From Baffinella frigidus (lineage: Eukaryota; Cryptophyceae; Cryptomonadales; Baffinellaceae), in NCBI GenBank assembly GCA_026770585.1, contig MU646416.1:454739-470815 (forward strand): DNA of 16,077 nt, written 5' to 3'. Below the pieces are notes generated by a model. It was not told the origin of the DNA, did no database searches, and saw only the letters and a list, made by a program, of their open reading frames with translations. How positions within the stretch are numbered: position 1 is the stretch's first letter; every line of letters begins with the position of its first letter. This document shows positions 12,201 through 16,077 of the stretch, piece by piece. The position numbers and the translations under genes are program-made.

Positions 12201-15200
12201 TCATGTTCATAGGGTAACGGCCTGAAAATGGGGTAGTTAGGCATACGGGATTGCCTAGGACCTCCTACCGTAGGCCGAGGGATCCTAGGACCAAAAAGTC
12301 TCGGCCTACGGTAGGAGGTGGCCGTTAGCCTATTAATGTGCGCTTTCCCCCCGCCCCCCGACGTGATGCCATTTGATGGTGTGAGGCTGGATTCATTCGC
12401 GGATCGGTCTCGAAAAGCGGGACGAGTTGTGCCGAGGATGTGCGCTAGAGCGCTGTGCAGAGAAGTTGCCCACCGGAAAATGGGAAAATGGGAAAATTGG
12501 AGCCATTTTGTCCACTTTTGAGAAATTCCGTGGTACTAAATTTCTCAAAAGTTGACAAAATGGCTCCAATTTCTCGATTTCCCATTATTTCCCGTGGCCA
12601 ACTTCTCTGCACAGCGCGCTTAAAAAAGCGATGATGCCGGGTTCGGGGGACTGCTCTCGCTCGCAGTATTCTAAACCCTAATCCGTAAACGCGAACCCAG
12701 GTTCGGCGGGTTGCTCTCCCTCGCCGTCTTCTTCCATCTTCTTCCTCAACCCTAATCCCTAATCCCTAAACCCTCAACCCGGTTCGGGGGAATCCTATCG
12801 TTTCTAGCGCTCGCTCTTTCAGTCAAGACTGAGAATTATCTTAGTATAAGTTGTATACTTGGTGATATACGACTCAGGGCAGGTGACCTTTCGACATCTT
12901 CTTGTCTCGTGTCGCCTCCCCCGAGGCAACACGAGGCAGGCGACACGAACCAACCCTGAGTCTATCATCGGGAATTCAGGCTGGACGCTGCTGTCAGCAT
13001 CCCTAACCCCTAAACCCTAACTACCAGATTCGGCGGGCTCCTTTCCCTCGCCGTCTTCTTCCGCTTCACCATCCTCCTCTTCGCCCTCCCCCTCCTCATC
13101 CCCCTCCTCACCCCCTTCCTCCCCCACACCCTCCGCATCTGGCTCTGGGGGTGGAGCAACGGCCCCATCCGAAGACTCCAACGCCGCGAATCCGACCCCG
13201 GAAACGGCGATCAGCGCGCGCGGGGGGGGGGGGTACGGCAGCGCTCCTCCTGGAGGGTGGGGATACATGCGATGCTCCTGCCAGAGACACACGGGGCGGG
13301 GCGGAGCTGGGCGGAAGGGTCACGTGGGCTGAGGGTGGGGGGGGTGGTTGTTGGGGGGGTGGTTGCTGCTGGGGTGTTGATTTTTTTCGACTCGGTCTAC
13401 TTCTTCCAGACGCTACAGATCTTTCCGCAAGGTCTAGCCCACACAGGGCGCTACGTGGGGGTATTCCAGGATCGCCCTTTGAGCCATTGGGTCGCCCTTG
13501 GAGCCGTTTTCTTTTCAAAATTGACTTTTGAATACCGTTTCCCCTCAAAAGATTGACTTTGAAATACCCCCCCCTCCAGCCCTGCGTGGTCTGCATCAGT
13601 CGATGTCTAGAGCTCTGCCTCAGTCTTATCTCTAAAGCTCTGTCTCAGTCTGTGTCTGAGACATCTGTGTCGAGCTCTGCCTCGGTCCATGTCTAGTCGA
13701 GGCTGAGGCAGAGCTATGACGAGGCCTCACCAATGTGCTTCCCCCGGGCTCTTTTCCGCTCCAAAGGTGACGGGATCGTGCAACACGCGCGTCTCTAAAA
13801 AGCCAACAGACAAAATTCTGACGGAAATTCCACAAAATTTCCGGTGAAGGGCTGACGCGTCTGCAGAGGGTGGGTGGGTTTCAGGGCGGCCTGAGGTAAC
13901 ACTGTAGTGGTGGGGGCCTTCTCATCAAAATCCCACAAACCCTTAACCCTAACCCCAAACCCCGAAACGCTAAACCCCAACTGCGGATCTGCAGAGGATG
14001 GGTGGTTTTCCGGCCGCCCGGTAGTGACAGGAGAAAGAGAGTTGATTGATTACAAGACCAGCTTGACCACGTGCTACGACCCCGTTGCCGTTTTTTTTGT
14101 GCCAAGGGAGGGTGGTTTTCAGGGCGCTCTGTAGTGACGCCGCTCGGTCTATCTCTGCCTCAGTCGGGTTGCCGGACTATTCTCAAGTTGACGTCCTGGG
14201 TGTGAAGGTCTGACACACACGCCTCCTGCGGGTCTGCAGAGGGCGGGTGGTTTTCCGGCCGGTCGGAAGTGACCCCGCTCAACTCGCTTCTCTACACCTT
14301 GGCCTAACTCTCCTCCCCCCTTTGCGGGTCTGCAGAGGGTGGGTGGTTTTTCAGGCGCCCGGTCATGACGCCGGTGAACTCACTGCTCTACAAGGTGTAG
14401 ACGTACCATTCAGTACCACGAAATGAAACGTTGCGTTTTGAAATTCCCAGTAGTAACCTGGCGTGCCCCCCCTGCGGGTCTGCAGAGGGCGGGTGGTTTT
14501 CTGGGCGCCCGGTCGTGACTCCGCTCAACTCACTGCTCTACAACTTCGATTCCGCGAATCTCGCGACGCATGGCCTCCACCCGCGCCTCACCCACCTGGT
14601 TCGCCCCGACCGTATGTTGACTGTTCGAACCGTATATTAAGTGCTAGAACCGTATATTAACGGTTAGAGCCGTATATTAACTGTTAGAACCGTATATTAA
14701 CTGTTGGGATCGTATCACGCACCTGGTTCGCACCACGCCAGACTGCTGGGGGGGGGTAGCTGTCTTTAGGAACGCCACTTTTGGCGTTCAAGGATGCCAA
14801 AAATGAACAATTCCCCCTTATTTCTTCCGGGGAATTGACTTGTGGCGACCCCTTCCAAGAATCTGGCGTGGTTCTCACTCCGTCGCGATAATTCCTGCGC
14901 TTGGTGTTTGACGCGTGCGTCGAGCGGTCCACGGTGTTGTAACGGTTGTTGCAACTGCTGCGGTTGTAACGGCTGTAACGGTTGTAACGGCTTCCGACAG
15001 GTTGTGAACCTGCCGATGCTCTTCGGCTCCCTCTTCCTCGCATTTGAATTCGATACCCGAATTGAGAAGATCCGTTTACCCGCTCGCTATCCGACCAAGA
15101 GTAACGGCTGTAACGGCTTTACCGCTTATGTTTCTGACCCGTTTGCCCCCTCGCTGTCCGACCGAGGGTAACGGTTGTAACGGCTGTAACGGCTGTAACG

Positions 15201-15315
15201 GTTGTAAAGGTTGCAACGGTTGTAACGGTTAGGTTTTTGACAGGTTGTGAACCTGCCGATGCTCTTCGGCCCCCTCTTCCTCGCAGCCCTCTTCTCGCTG
15301 CTCCCCTCCCGCGCT
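9109..15315 (+). CDS. PIGZ: GPI mannosyltransferase 4 (PIGZ/SMP3, GT22), multi-exon, 3' end beyond window
   Basis: Ten short exons, listed separately, give in order: [138 protein letters not shown] then [25 protein letters not shown]. The lumenal HPDEFFQ motif, the RPFSNT-E motif, FRFT, DS-YF and TPLN-LLYN-NL-HG-HPR-THL all fit the GT22 family, and HPDEFFQ with THLVVNLP points to PIGZ/SMP3 rather than PIGB, ALG9 or ALG12. The family enzyme adds the fourth mannose (alpha-1,2) to GPI anchors in the ER membrane using dolichol-phosphate-mannose. Splice phases agree from 9645 to 15315 with no stop. The C-terminal HQE-RF region is not in the window. The join between exons 1 and 2 is unresolved. Confidence 0.85.
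9276..9414. mobile_element. MITE in the intron after PIGZ exon 1
   Basis: Ends CACCAGATACCAGAAGAGAA (then CCAAACCGGG) and its inverse CCCGATTTGGTTCTCTTCTG (then ATTGCTGGTG). A nested inner stem, CCAGGGATAAACC with GGGTTGATCCCTGG, lies at the centre. 139 bases, no coding capacity. Confidence 0.85.
9557..9644 (+). other. Possible missing PIGZ exon piece and decayed exon 2 copy
   Basis: An in-frame stretch around 9561-9620 reads [17 protein letters not shown], which resembles the GDVLG...WEF sequence expected between HPDEFFQ and WEF in PIGZ. It ends in a stop at 9642-9644. The bases CTAGCTGGGGTTTC (9610-9623) look like a decayed copy of CTAGCGTGGGAGTTC at the exon 2 start (9641-9655). Either this is a duplicated exon start, or a 28-base intron (GTTTCG...CTAG, 9617-9644) joins it to exon 2 in phase. 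The sequence alone cannot decide. Confidence 0.35.
9645..9730 (+). CDS. PIGZ: PIGZ-like exon 2: WEF segment
   Basis: After the acceptor GGATCTAG two bases complete a codon, then [18 protein letters not shown] and [10 protein letters not shown] follow, ending in phase 0 at the donor GTACAT. PIGZ enzymes have a W-E-F...P-C-R-S/A-I-x-P motif shortly after HPDE. The following intron (9731-9957) begins six bases before a telomere-like array. Confidence 0.75.
9731..9957 (+). repeat. PIGZ intron 2, mostly telomere-like repeat
   Basis: From about 9737 to 9948 the sequence is CCCTAAA, CCCTGAA, CCCTGGA and CCCTAAC units, including a run of about 10 CCCTGAA heptamers. The intron closes with GGGTGCGCAG. 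All units are C-rich on the sense strand. Confidence 0.8.
9958..10020 (+). CDS. PIGZ: PIGZ-like exon 3
   Basis: 21 codons, phase 0 at both ends: [20 protein letters not shown] plus L, between acceptor GTGCGCAG and donor GTGCGT. GT22 proteins have a transmembrane segment ending in PRL at this place, just before the segment in exon 4. The 3' tail of this exon with its donor is repeated several times in the next intron. Confidence 0.7.
10046..10301 (+). repeat. Two CCCTAAG arrays in PIGZ intron 3
   Basis: Runs of CCCTAAG heptamers lie at 10046-10117 and 10226-10292. Each starts after ACACCAAGCACCAA and ends with AAAACCTAAGGAGCATCACT, so the array was copied together with its flanks and the exon 3 tail. 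The unit differs from the CCCTAAA and CCCTGAA runs in other introns. Confidence 0.85.
10131..10595 (+). pseudogene. Decayed tandem copies of PIGZ exon 3 tail
   Basis: Blocks related to CTCCACGCTTGCTC followed by GTGCGTT recur near 10136-10155, 10181-10206, 10306-10326 and 10575-10596. The first three are accompanied by telomere-like or GAGCATCACT sequence also present beside the others. Only the last few codons plus donor remain, so none can encode the exon. Confidence 0.65.
10350..10476. mobile_element. MITE of the TAGCTCTGCCTC family, core A
   Basis: Ends TAGCTCTTCCTCAGTTAATC and GACTGAGGCAGAGCTA; the core matches 2879-3011 and inverted 6322-6451. The left flank (CGAGACCACGCACACAGCC) is repeated in front of the core B element at 10620, so two different cores sit at copies of the same flank. 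Confidence 0.85.
10620..10885. mobile_element. MITE of the TAGCTCTGCCTC family, core B, interrupted
   Basis: Starts TAGCTCTGCCTCAGTTAATC and ends TAACTTAGACAGAGCTG. The element at 6168-6296 shows the uninterrupted end GAGGAGCCCAGCTTAACTGA; here another element (10733-10869) separates CCCAG from TAACTTAGACAG. Confidence 0.8.
10733..10869. mobile_element. MITE nested in another MITE
   Basis: Ends ACCACACGGTGGGCTACGAA and TTCGAAGCCCACCGTGTGGT-type inverse repeat (about 20 bases, one mismatch). Its ends resemble those of the element at 10998-11158 (CCACACAGCGTGCTTCGAA). Confidence 0.8.
10998..11158. mobile_element. MITE with CCACACAGCG ends
   Basis: CCACACAGCGTGCTTCGAAA pairs with the right end (CCCTTCGAAGTCCGCTGTGTGG). 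An inner stem GACCCTACGG / CTACCGTAGGGTC is at 11077-11103. The duplicated segment at 10575 shows the sequence without it (CCCTTGCTCCAC), suggesting a 2-base GC duplication. Confidence 0.75.
11159..11449. other. End of PIGZ intron 3, minor repeats only
   Basis: Short duplications are visible: GCACCCCCACCGAGG (11278) with GCACCCCCGCCGAGG (11391), and GTGCTAGATTTAC (11314) with GTGCTAGGTTTAC (11357). No coding sequence was recognised. The intron closes with CCCCTCATGGCAG at 11449. Confidence 0.5.
11450..11550 (+). CDS. PIGZ: PIGZ-like exon 4: transmembrane segment
   Basis: After acceptor CATGGCAG the exon reads [20 protein letters not shown] then [13 protein letters not shown] plus TG, with donor GTTTCC. 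It joins exon 3 in phase 0 ([13 protein letters not shown]) and exon 5 as TG|G, giving [15 protein letters not shown]. This is the stretch of GT22 proteins just before the RPFSNT motif. Confidence 0.85.
11551..11759 (+). repeat. PIGZ intron 4, made of telomere-like repeat
   Basis: The intron starts GTTTCCTACACCCTGAAC and ends CCCTAAACCAG. Between these it is CCCTACA, CCCTAAA, CCCTCAA and similar heptamers from edge to edge. The boundaries are fixed by the protein on both sides (LATA-W-PMFLL), so the array is all there is to the 209-base intron. Confidence 0.85.
11760..11808 (+). CDS. PIGZ: PIGZ-like exon 5: HTRPFSNT motif
   Basis: A 49-base exon: one base completing Trp, then [16 protein letters not shown], and donor GTGAAACC. 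The RPFSNT-x-E motif is characteristic of GT22 mannosyltransferases. It lies between two telomere-like introns, so this very small exon is the only non-repeat sequence between 11551 and 12070. Confidence 0.85.
11809..12070 (+). repeat. PIGZ intron 5, made of telomere-like repeat
   Basis: After the donor GTGAAACCTTAAAACC the intron is CCCTAAA and near variants throughout (with AACCGAGGGTTAACC interruptions near 11994-12016) and closes as CCCTAAACCCTAAG. The final CTAAG acceptor is itself a one-base variant of the repeat unit. Confidence 0.85.
12071..12144 (+). CDS. PIGZ: PIGZ-like exon 6: transmembrane segment
   Basis: Reads [20 protein letters not shown] then VTSF, plus GT, with strong donor GTAAGC. 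It continues RPFSNTYES into the hydrophobic segment that always follows that motif in GT22. The leftover GT takes the A of exon 7 to make Val before FGGLLSL. Confidence 0.8.
12204..12337. mobile_element. Hairpin element in PIGZ intron 6
   Basis: Outer arms (TTCATAGGGTAACGGCC and GGCCGTTAGCCTATTAATG) and an exact 19-base inner pair, CCTCCTACCGTAGGCCGAG with its inverse complement at 12300-12318. Confidence 0.75.
12446..12622. mobile_element. Hairpin MITE, copy 2
   Basis: Nearly the same sequence as 2268-2441 over its full length, including GGAGCCATTTTGTCCACTTT and the right end GTGGCCAACTTCTCTGCACA. It sits in PIGZ intron 6, while copy 1 lies on the CDF side. Confidence 0.85.
12641..12800 (+). 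pseudogene. Decayed tandem copies of PIGZ exon 7 start
   Basis: 12641-12671 reads [10 protein letters not shown] then stops. 12701-12749 follows a CCAG acceptor and reads [14 protein letters not shown] before degenerating into CCCTAAT repeat. A third scrap (GGTTCGGGGGAATCC) is at 12780-12800. All three are followed or preceded by telomere-like sequence, like the real exon 7 (13028). Confidence 0.7.
12864..12969. repeat. Inverted-repeat block, possible small MITE
   Basis: GATATACGACTCAGGG pairs with CCCTGAGTCTATCATC, and CGTGTCGCCT (12909) pairs with AGGCGACACG (12939). AGTATAAGTTGTATACTT lies just outside. No other copy. Confidence 0.55.
13028..13150 (+). CDS. PIGZ: PIGZ-like exon 7: FRFT transmembrane segment
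   Basis: After CTACCAG the exon reads [20 protein letters not shown] then [20 protein letters not shown], with GG before the donor GTGGAG. GT22 members have G-x-x-x-x-x-G-x-F-x-R-x-T followed by F-x-x-P here. The GG joins the first G of exon 8 in phase. Donor choice rests on phase agreement, since the frame stays open further downstream. Confidence 0.75.
13334..13431 (+). CDS. PIGZ: PIGZ-like exon 8: DSVYF segment
   Basis: After GGGCTGAG the exon reads [18 protein letters not shown] then [14 protein letters not shown], and a G before the donor GTCTAG. The D-S/T-x-Y-F motif precedes the TPLN motif in PIGZ. A G left over here plus AG of exon 9 makes Glu, so the frame is kept. The hydrophobic start is G-tract-rich, and its donor and acceptor are weak; a MITE begins 7 bases after the donor. 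Confidence 0.65.
13439..13589. mobile_element. MITE of the CCAC...GGGGTATT family, copy 2
   Basis: Ends CCACACAGGGCGCTACGTGG (then GGGTATTCC) and AAATACCCCCCCCTCCAGCC (then CTGCGTGG). The right end equals the inverse of the left end of 6015-6164. It begins 7 bases after the inferred donor of PIGZ exon 8. Confidence 0.75.
13600..13720. repeat. Cluster of solo AGCTCTGCCTCAG ends
   Basis: AGCTCTGCCTCAGTC-type blocks stand at about 13610, 13636 and 13673, with one inverted (GAGGCTGAGGCAGAGCTA) at about 13697. The spacing is too short for complete elements, so this looks like ends left by repeated insertion or recombination. Confidence 0.65.
13861..14148 (+). pseudogene. Three short decayed copies of PIGZ exon 9 start
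   Basis: Copies at 13861-13900, 13990-14029 and 14106-14148 share CTGCAGAGG-GGGTGG-TTTTC followed by a GCCC/GTAGTGAC block. Only the first 30-40 bases of the exon are recognisable. The second and third are separated by non-telomeric sequence; a CCCTAAC/CCCCAAA patch lies at 13940-13980. Part of an AGCTCTGCCTCAG-type MITE follows near 14150-14210. Confidence 0.65.
14240..14305 (+). pseudogene. PIGZ exon 9 copy with open frame
   Basis: After TCTGCAG it reads [21 protein letters not shown] then a stop. The acceptor is kept, but NFDSANL and the rest of the exon are missing. It could be a truncated duplicate. Confidence 0.65.
14336..14393 (+). pseudogene. PIGZ exon 9 copy with open frame and GT end
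   Basis: After TCTGCAG it reads [19 protein letters not shown] and meets GTGTAG, a possible donor. The frame and chemical character of the motif are kept although the exon is half length. Confidence 0.65.
14486..14598 (+). CDS. PIGZ: PIGZ-like exon 9: TPLN...THL motif, complete copy
   Basis: After GGGTCTGCAG the exon reads [20 protein letters not shown] then [17 protein letters not shown] and ends at donor GTTCGCC. This is one of the most diagnostic PIGZ/SMP3 stretches (TPLN-x-LLYN...NL-x-x-HG-x-HPR-x-THL). It joins exon 10 in phase 0 as THL-VVNLP. It is the last and only full-length member of six tandem copies. Confidence 0.85.
14611..14717. repeat. 20-base tandem repeat, five copies
   Basis: Unit CGTATATTAACTGTTAGAAC with a few changes per copy, starting 12 bases after the PIGZ exon 9 donor. 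The arrangement is head to tail without spacers. Confidence 0.85.
14732..14872. mobile_element. MITE in PIGZ intron 9
   Basis: ACCACGCCAGACTGCTGG at the left pairs with CCAAGAATCTGGCGTGGT at the right. Inner hairpin GAACGCCACTTTTGGCGTTC and a CAATTCCCC / GGGGAATTG pair. 141 bases. Confidence 0.7.
14936..15232. repeat. 9-base GGYTGTAAC tandem repeat in three runs
   Basis: Runs at 14936-14996, 15103-15118 and 15168-15231 with units GGTTGTAAC and GGCTGTAAC. The first and last runs lie directly in front of the exon 10 copy and exon 10, so the repeat was duplicated with the exon. Confidence 0.85.
15001..15042 (+). pseudogene. Truncated copy of PIGZ exon 10
   Basis: The acceptor CTTCCGACAG and the first 14 codons ([14 protein letters not shown]) match exon 10 with one substitution, then the copy breaks into unrelated sequence. 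The preceding GGYTGTAAC tandem repeat is also shared with exon 10, so intron end and exon start were copied together. Confidence 0.75.
15244..15315 (+). CDS. PIGZ: PIGZ-like exon 10
   Basis: 24 codons between acceptor TTTTTGACAG and donor [24 protein letters not shown] then LLPSRA, phase 0 on both sides. It continues THL of exon 9 directly. GT22 has a V-N-x-P-x-L-F-G-P-L transmembrane segment here. The following intron is telomere-like. Confidence 0.8.
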
Positions 15316-15580
15316 GTACGCCCCTACACCCCTACACCCCTACACCCTACACCCTACACCCTGCACCCTGCACCCTGCACCCTGCACCCTGCACCCAAAA
15401 CCCCACACCCTACACCATACACCCTAAACCCTAAACCCTAAACCCTACACCCCAAACCCTGCACCCTGCACCCTGCACCCTGCACCCTACACCCTAAACC
15501 CTAAACCCTACACCCTACACCCTACACCCCAAACCTTACACCCCAAACCCCCAACCCCAAACCCCACACCCGAAACGCAG
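15316..15580 (+). repeat. Telomere-like intron after PIGZ exon 10
   Basis: Begins GTACGCCCCTACACCCC and consists of CCCTACA, CCCTGCA, CCCTAAA and CCCCAAA units up to about 15570, ending CGAAACGCAG. The CCCTGCA and CCCTACA variants dominate here, unlike the CCCTAAA-rich introns 4 and 5. Confidence 0.75.
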
Positions 15581-15646
15581 GGTGGAGGCGAGGATTCACC
15601 GTCCGACGGAAGCAACTCCTCCGGATACACCCGTACACCCCGCCCC
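15581..15646 (+). CDS. Possible PIGZ-like loop exon (partial)
   Basis: In phase 0 after exon 10, the sequence following CGAAACGCAG reads GGGEDSPSDGSNSSGY then TRTPRP before a possible donor GTGCTT. It is hydrophilic and Ser-rich, suiting a loop between transmembrane segments, but has no recognisable motif. The only support is phase and position; the frame stays open to about 15847. Confidence 0.3.
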
Positions 15647-15708
15647 GTGCTTTCCTCTGCGACACGTCCCTCTGCTTTCCAGCACCTTCAACGTATACCA
15701 ATCGTTCG

Positions 15709-15737
15709 TTATTTTCGTGGCCAACTTCTCTGCACAC
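15709..15737. mobile_element. Truncated hairpin MITE, copy 3
   Basis: TTATTTTCGTGGCCAACTTC followed by TCTGCACA matches the right end of the elements at 2268 and 12446. It stops where the next element (15738) begins; the missing tail may be the CCGCTCG at 15967. Confidence 0.7.
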
Positions 15738-15965
15738 CCACTCGAGGCTGGAAGAGGGGGTATTTTAAATGTGGGGTTGTTAAATTTAGTACCAGTCACG
15801 GGCATGCTTGGTCACGTAGCTCAAGTTATAACTTGCTCAAGTTATAACTTGAGCTACGTGACCAAATGCCCCTGTTTGTATGAAAATTACTACACATTTC
15901 TTTTTTCCCCTTCACTTGTAAAAGAAGCTCTGTTTTAAAATAGTCACACTTCTAGCCTCGAGTGG
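15738..15965. mobile_element. MITE of the CCAC...GGGGTATT family, copy 3, with central palindrome
   Basis: Ends CCACTCGAGGCTGGAAGAGG and ACACTTCTAGCCTCGAGTGG pair over about 17 bases, and the following TATTTTAAA pairs as well. The centre (about 15800-15870) is a separate palindrome: GGGCATGCTTGGTCACGTAG and AGTTATAACTTG with their inverse. It sits inside or beside the copy 3 hairpin MITE. Confidence 0.75.
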
Positions 15966-16077
15966 ACCGCTCGCATGTCCCGGGCGTGACGCAGAGGGGC
16001 TGGACTCGCCAGCACGGGAGACAACACTGTAGGGTGATAGTGAATGCCGGAATTAGACGCCGGGTTTAGGCCGCCGC
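15966..16077. other. Right edge, nothing recognised
   Basis: 112 bases without a recognised exon. ACACTGTAGGGTGATAGTGAATGCCGGAATTAG resembles the intron block near 3340-3400 and 4095-4145 on the CDF side (GTGCTACGG, GATGCCGGAGTTAGG), so it is probably a dispersed repeat fragment. Confidence 0.4.

Larger units (their letters stand above)
12145..13027 (+). other. PIGZ intron 6 with two MITEs, a hairpin and exon 7 copies
   Basis: An 883-base intron. It contains inverted-repeat elements at 12204-12337 and 12446-12622, decayed exon 7 copies at 12641-12671, 12701-12749 and about 12780-12800, a hairpin-rich block at 12864-12969, and short CCCTAAT/CCCTAAA patches near 12670-12775 and 13002-13020. 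Confidence 0.7.

Noticed and set aside
13108-13596. Minus-strand ORFs with poly-Pro and Glu/Gly runs
   Set aside because: Antisense of the C-rich and G-rich coding of PIGZ exons 7-8 and of a MITE; composition artefact.
14611-14717. CRISPR-like array
   Set aside because: The 20-base units are head to tail with no spacers, and the context is a eukaryotic intron.
1-16077. tRNA, rRNA or transposase genes
   Set aside because: No tRNA cloverleaf, conserved rRNA stretch or transposase motif was recognised on either strand; all inverted-repeat elements are short and non-coding.

Overview
The window is eukaryotic nuclear DNA with plant-type telomere repeats (TTTAGGG/CCCTAAA and many one-base variants) scattered throughout. 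It has GC-rich coding exons, GT-AG introns and many short inverted-repeat transposons. No stretch looks bacterial or viral. The host is probably a protist or alga (green alga, cryptophyte, chlorarachniophyte or alveolate relative); I cannot name it from the sequence. The left edge reads GGGTTTA towards the right, the wrong strand polarity for a true left chromosome end, so these repeats are interstitial.

No long ORF is a gene. Hidden in short exons are two divergent genes that share an upstream region at about 8516-9108. (1) On the minus strand, from 8515 leftward, is a cation diffusion facilitator (CDF, zinc-transporter type). It has exons for TM1 (8445-8515), TM2 with the HNLAD metal motif (7880-7996), TM3 (best copies 5249-5316 and 4989-5056) and TM4 (3024-3138). 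TM5, TM6 and the C-terminal domain were not found. (2) On the plus strand, from about 9.1 kb to beyond the right edge, is a GPI mannosyltransferase 4 (PIGZ/SMP3, GT22). Its exons are at 9175-9243, 9645-9730, 9958-10020, 11450-11550, 11760-11808, 12071-12144, 13028-13150, 13334-13431, 14486-14598 and 15244-15315. From 9645 to 15315 the splice phases agree at every junction. The C-terminal part lies outside the window.

Three features stand out. First, several PIGZ introns consist almost wholly of degenerate telomere repeat, with the splice sites at the edge of the array. Second, most exons of both genes are accompanied by decayed tandem copies of themselves, with flanking splice sites: six of PIGZ exon 9, at least five of CDF TM3, four of CDF TM4, and several of others. 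Third, the introns hold about 20 MITE-like inverted-repeat elements. Some have target-site duplications that can be checked against an empty paralogous copy in the same window, and one is nested inside another.

Layout: 1-750 telomere-like repeat and a small repeated block; 750-2130 two unidentified repeat families and a MITE; 2268-3011 MITEs; 3024-4300 CDF TM4 exon and copies; 4480-5880 CDF TM3 exon copies with AAG tracts and telomere-like repeat; 5900-7500 a MITE cluster; 7500-8515 CDF exons 2 and 1; 8516-9108 divergent upstream region; 9109-15315 PIGZ exons with telomere-like introns, exon copies and MITEs; 15581-16077 a possible PIGZ loop exon followed by MITEs.
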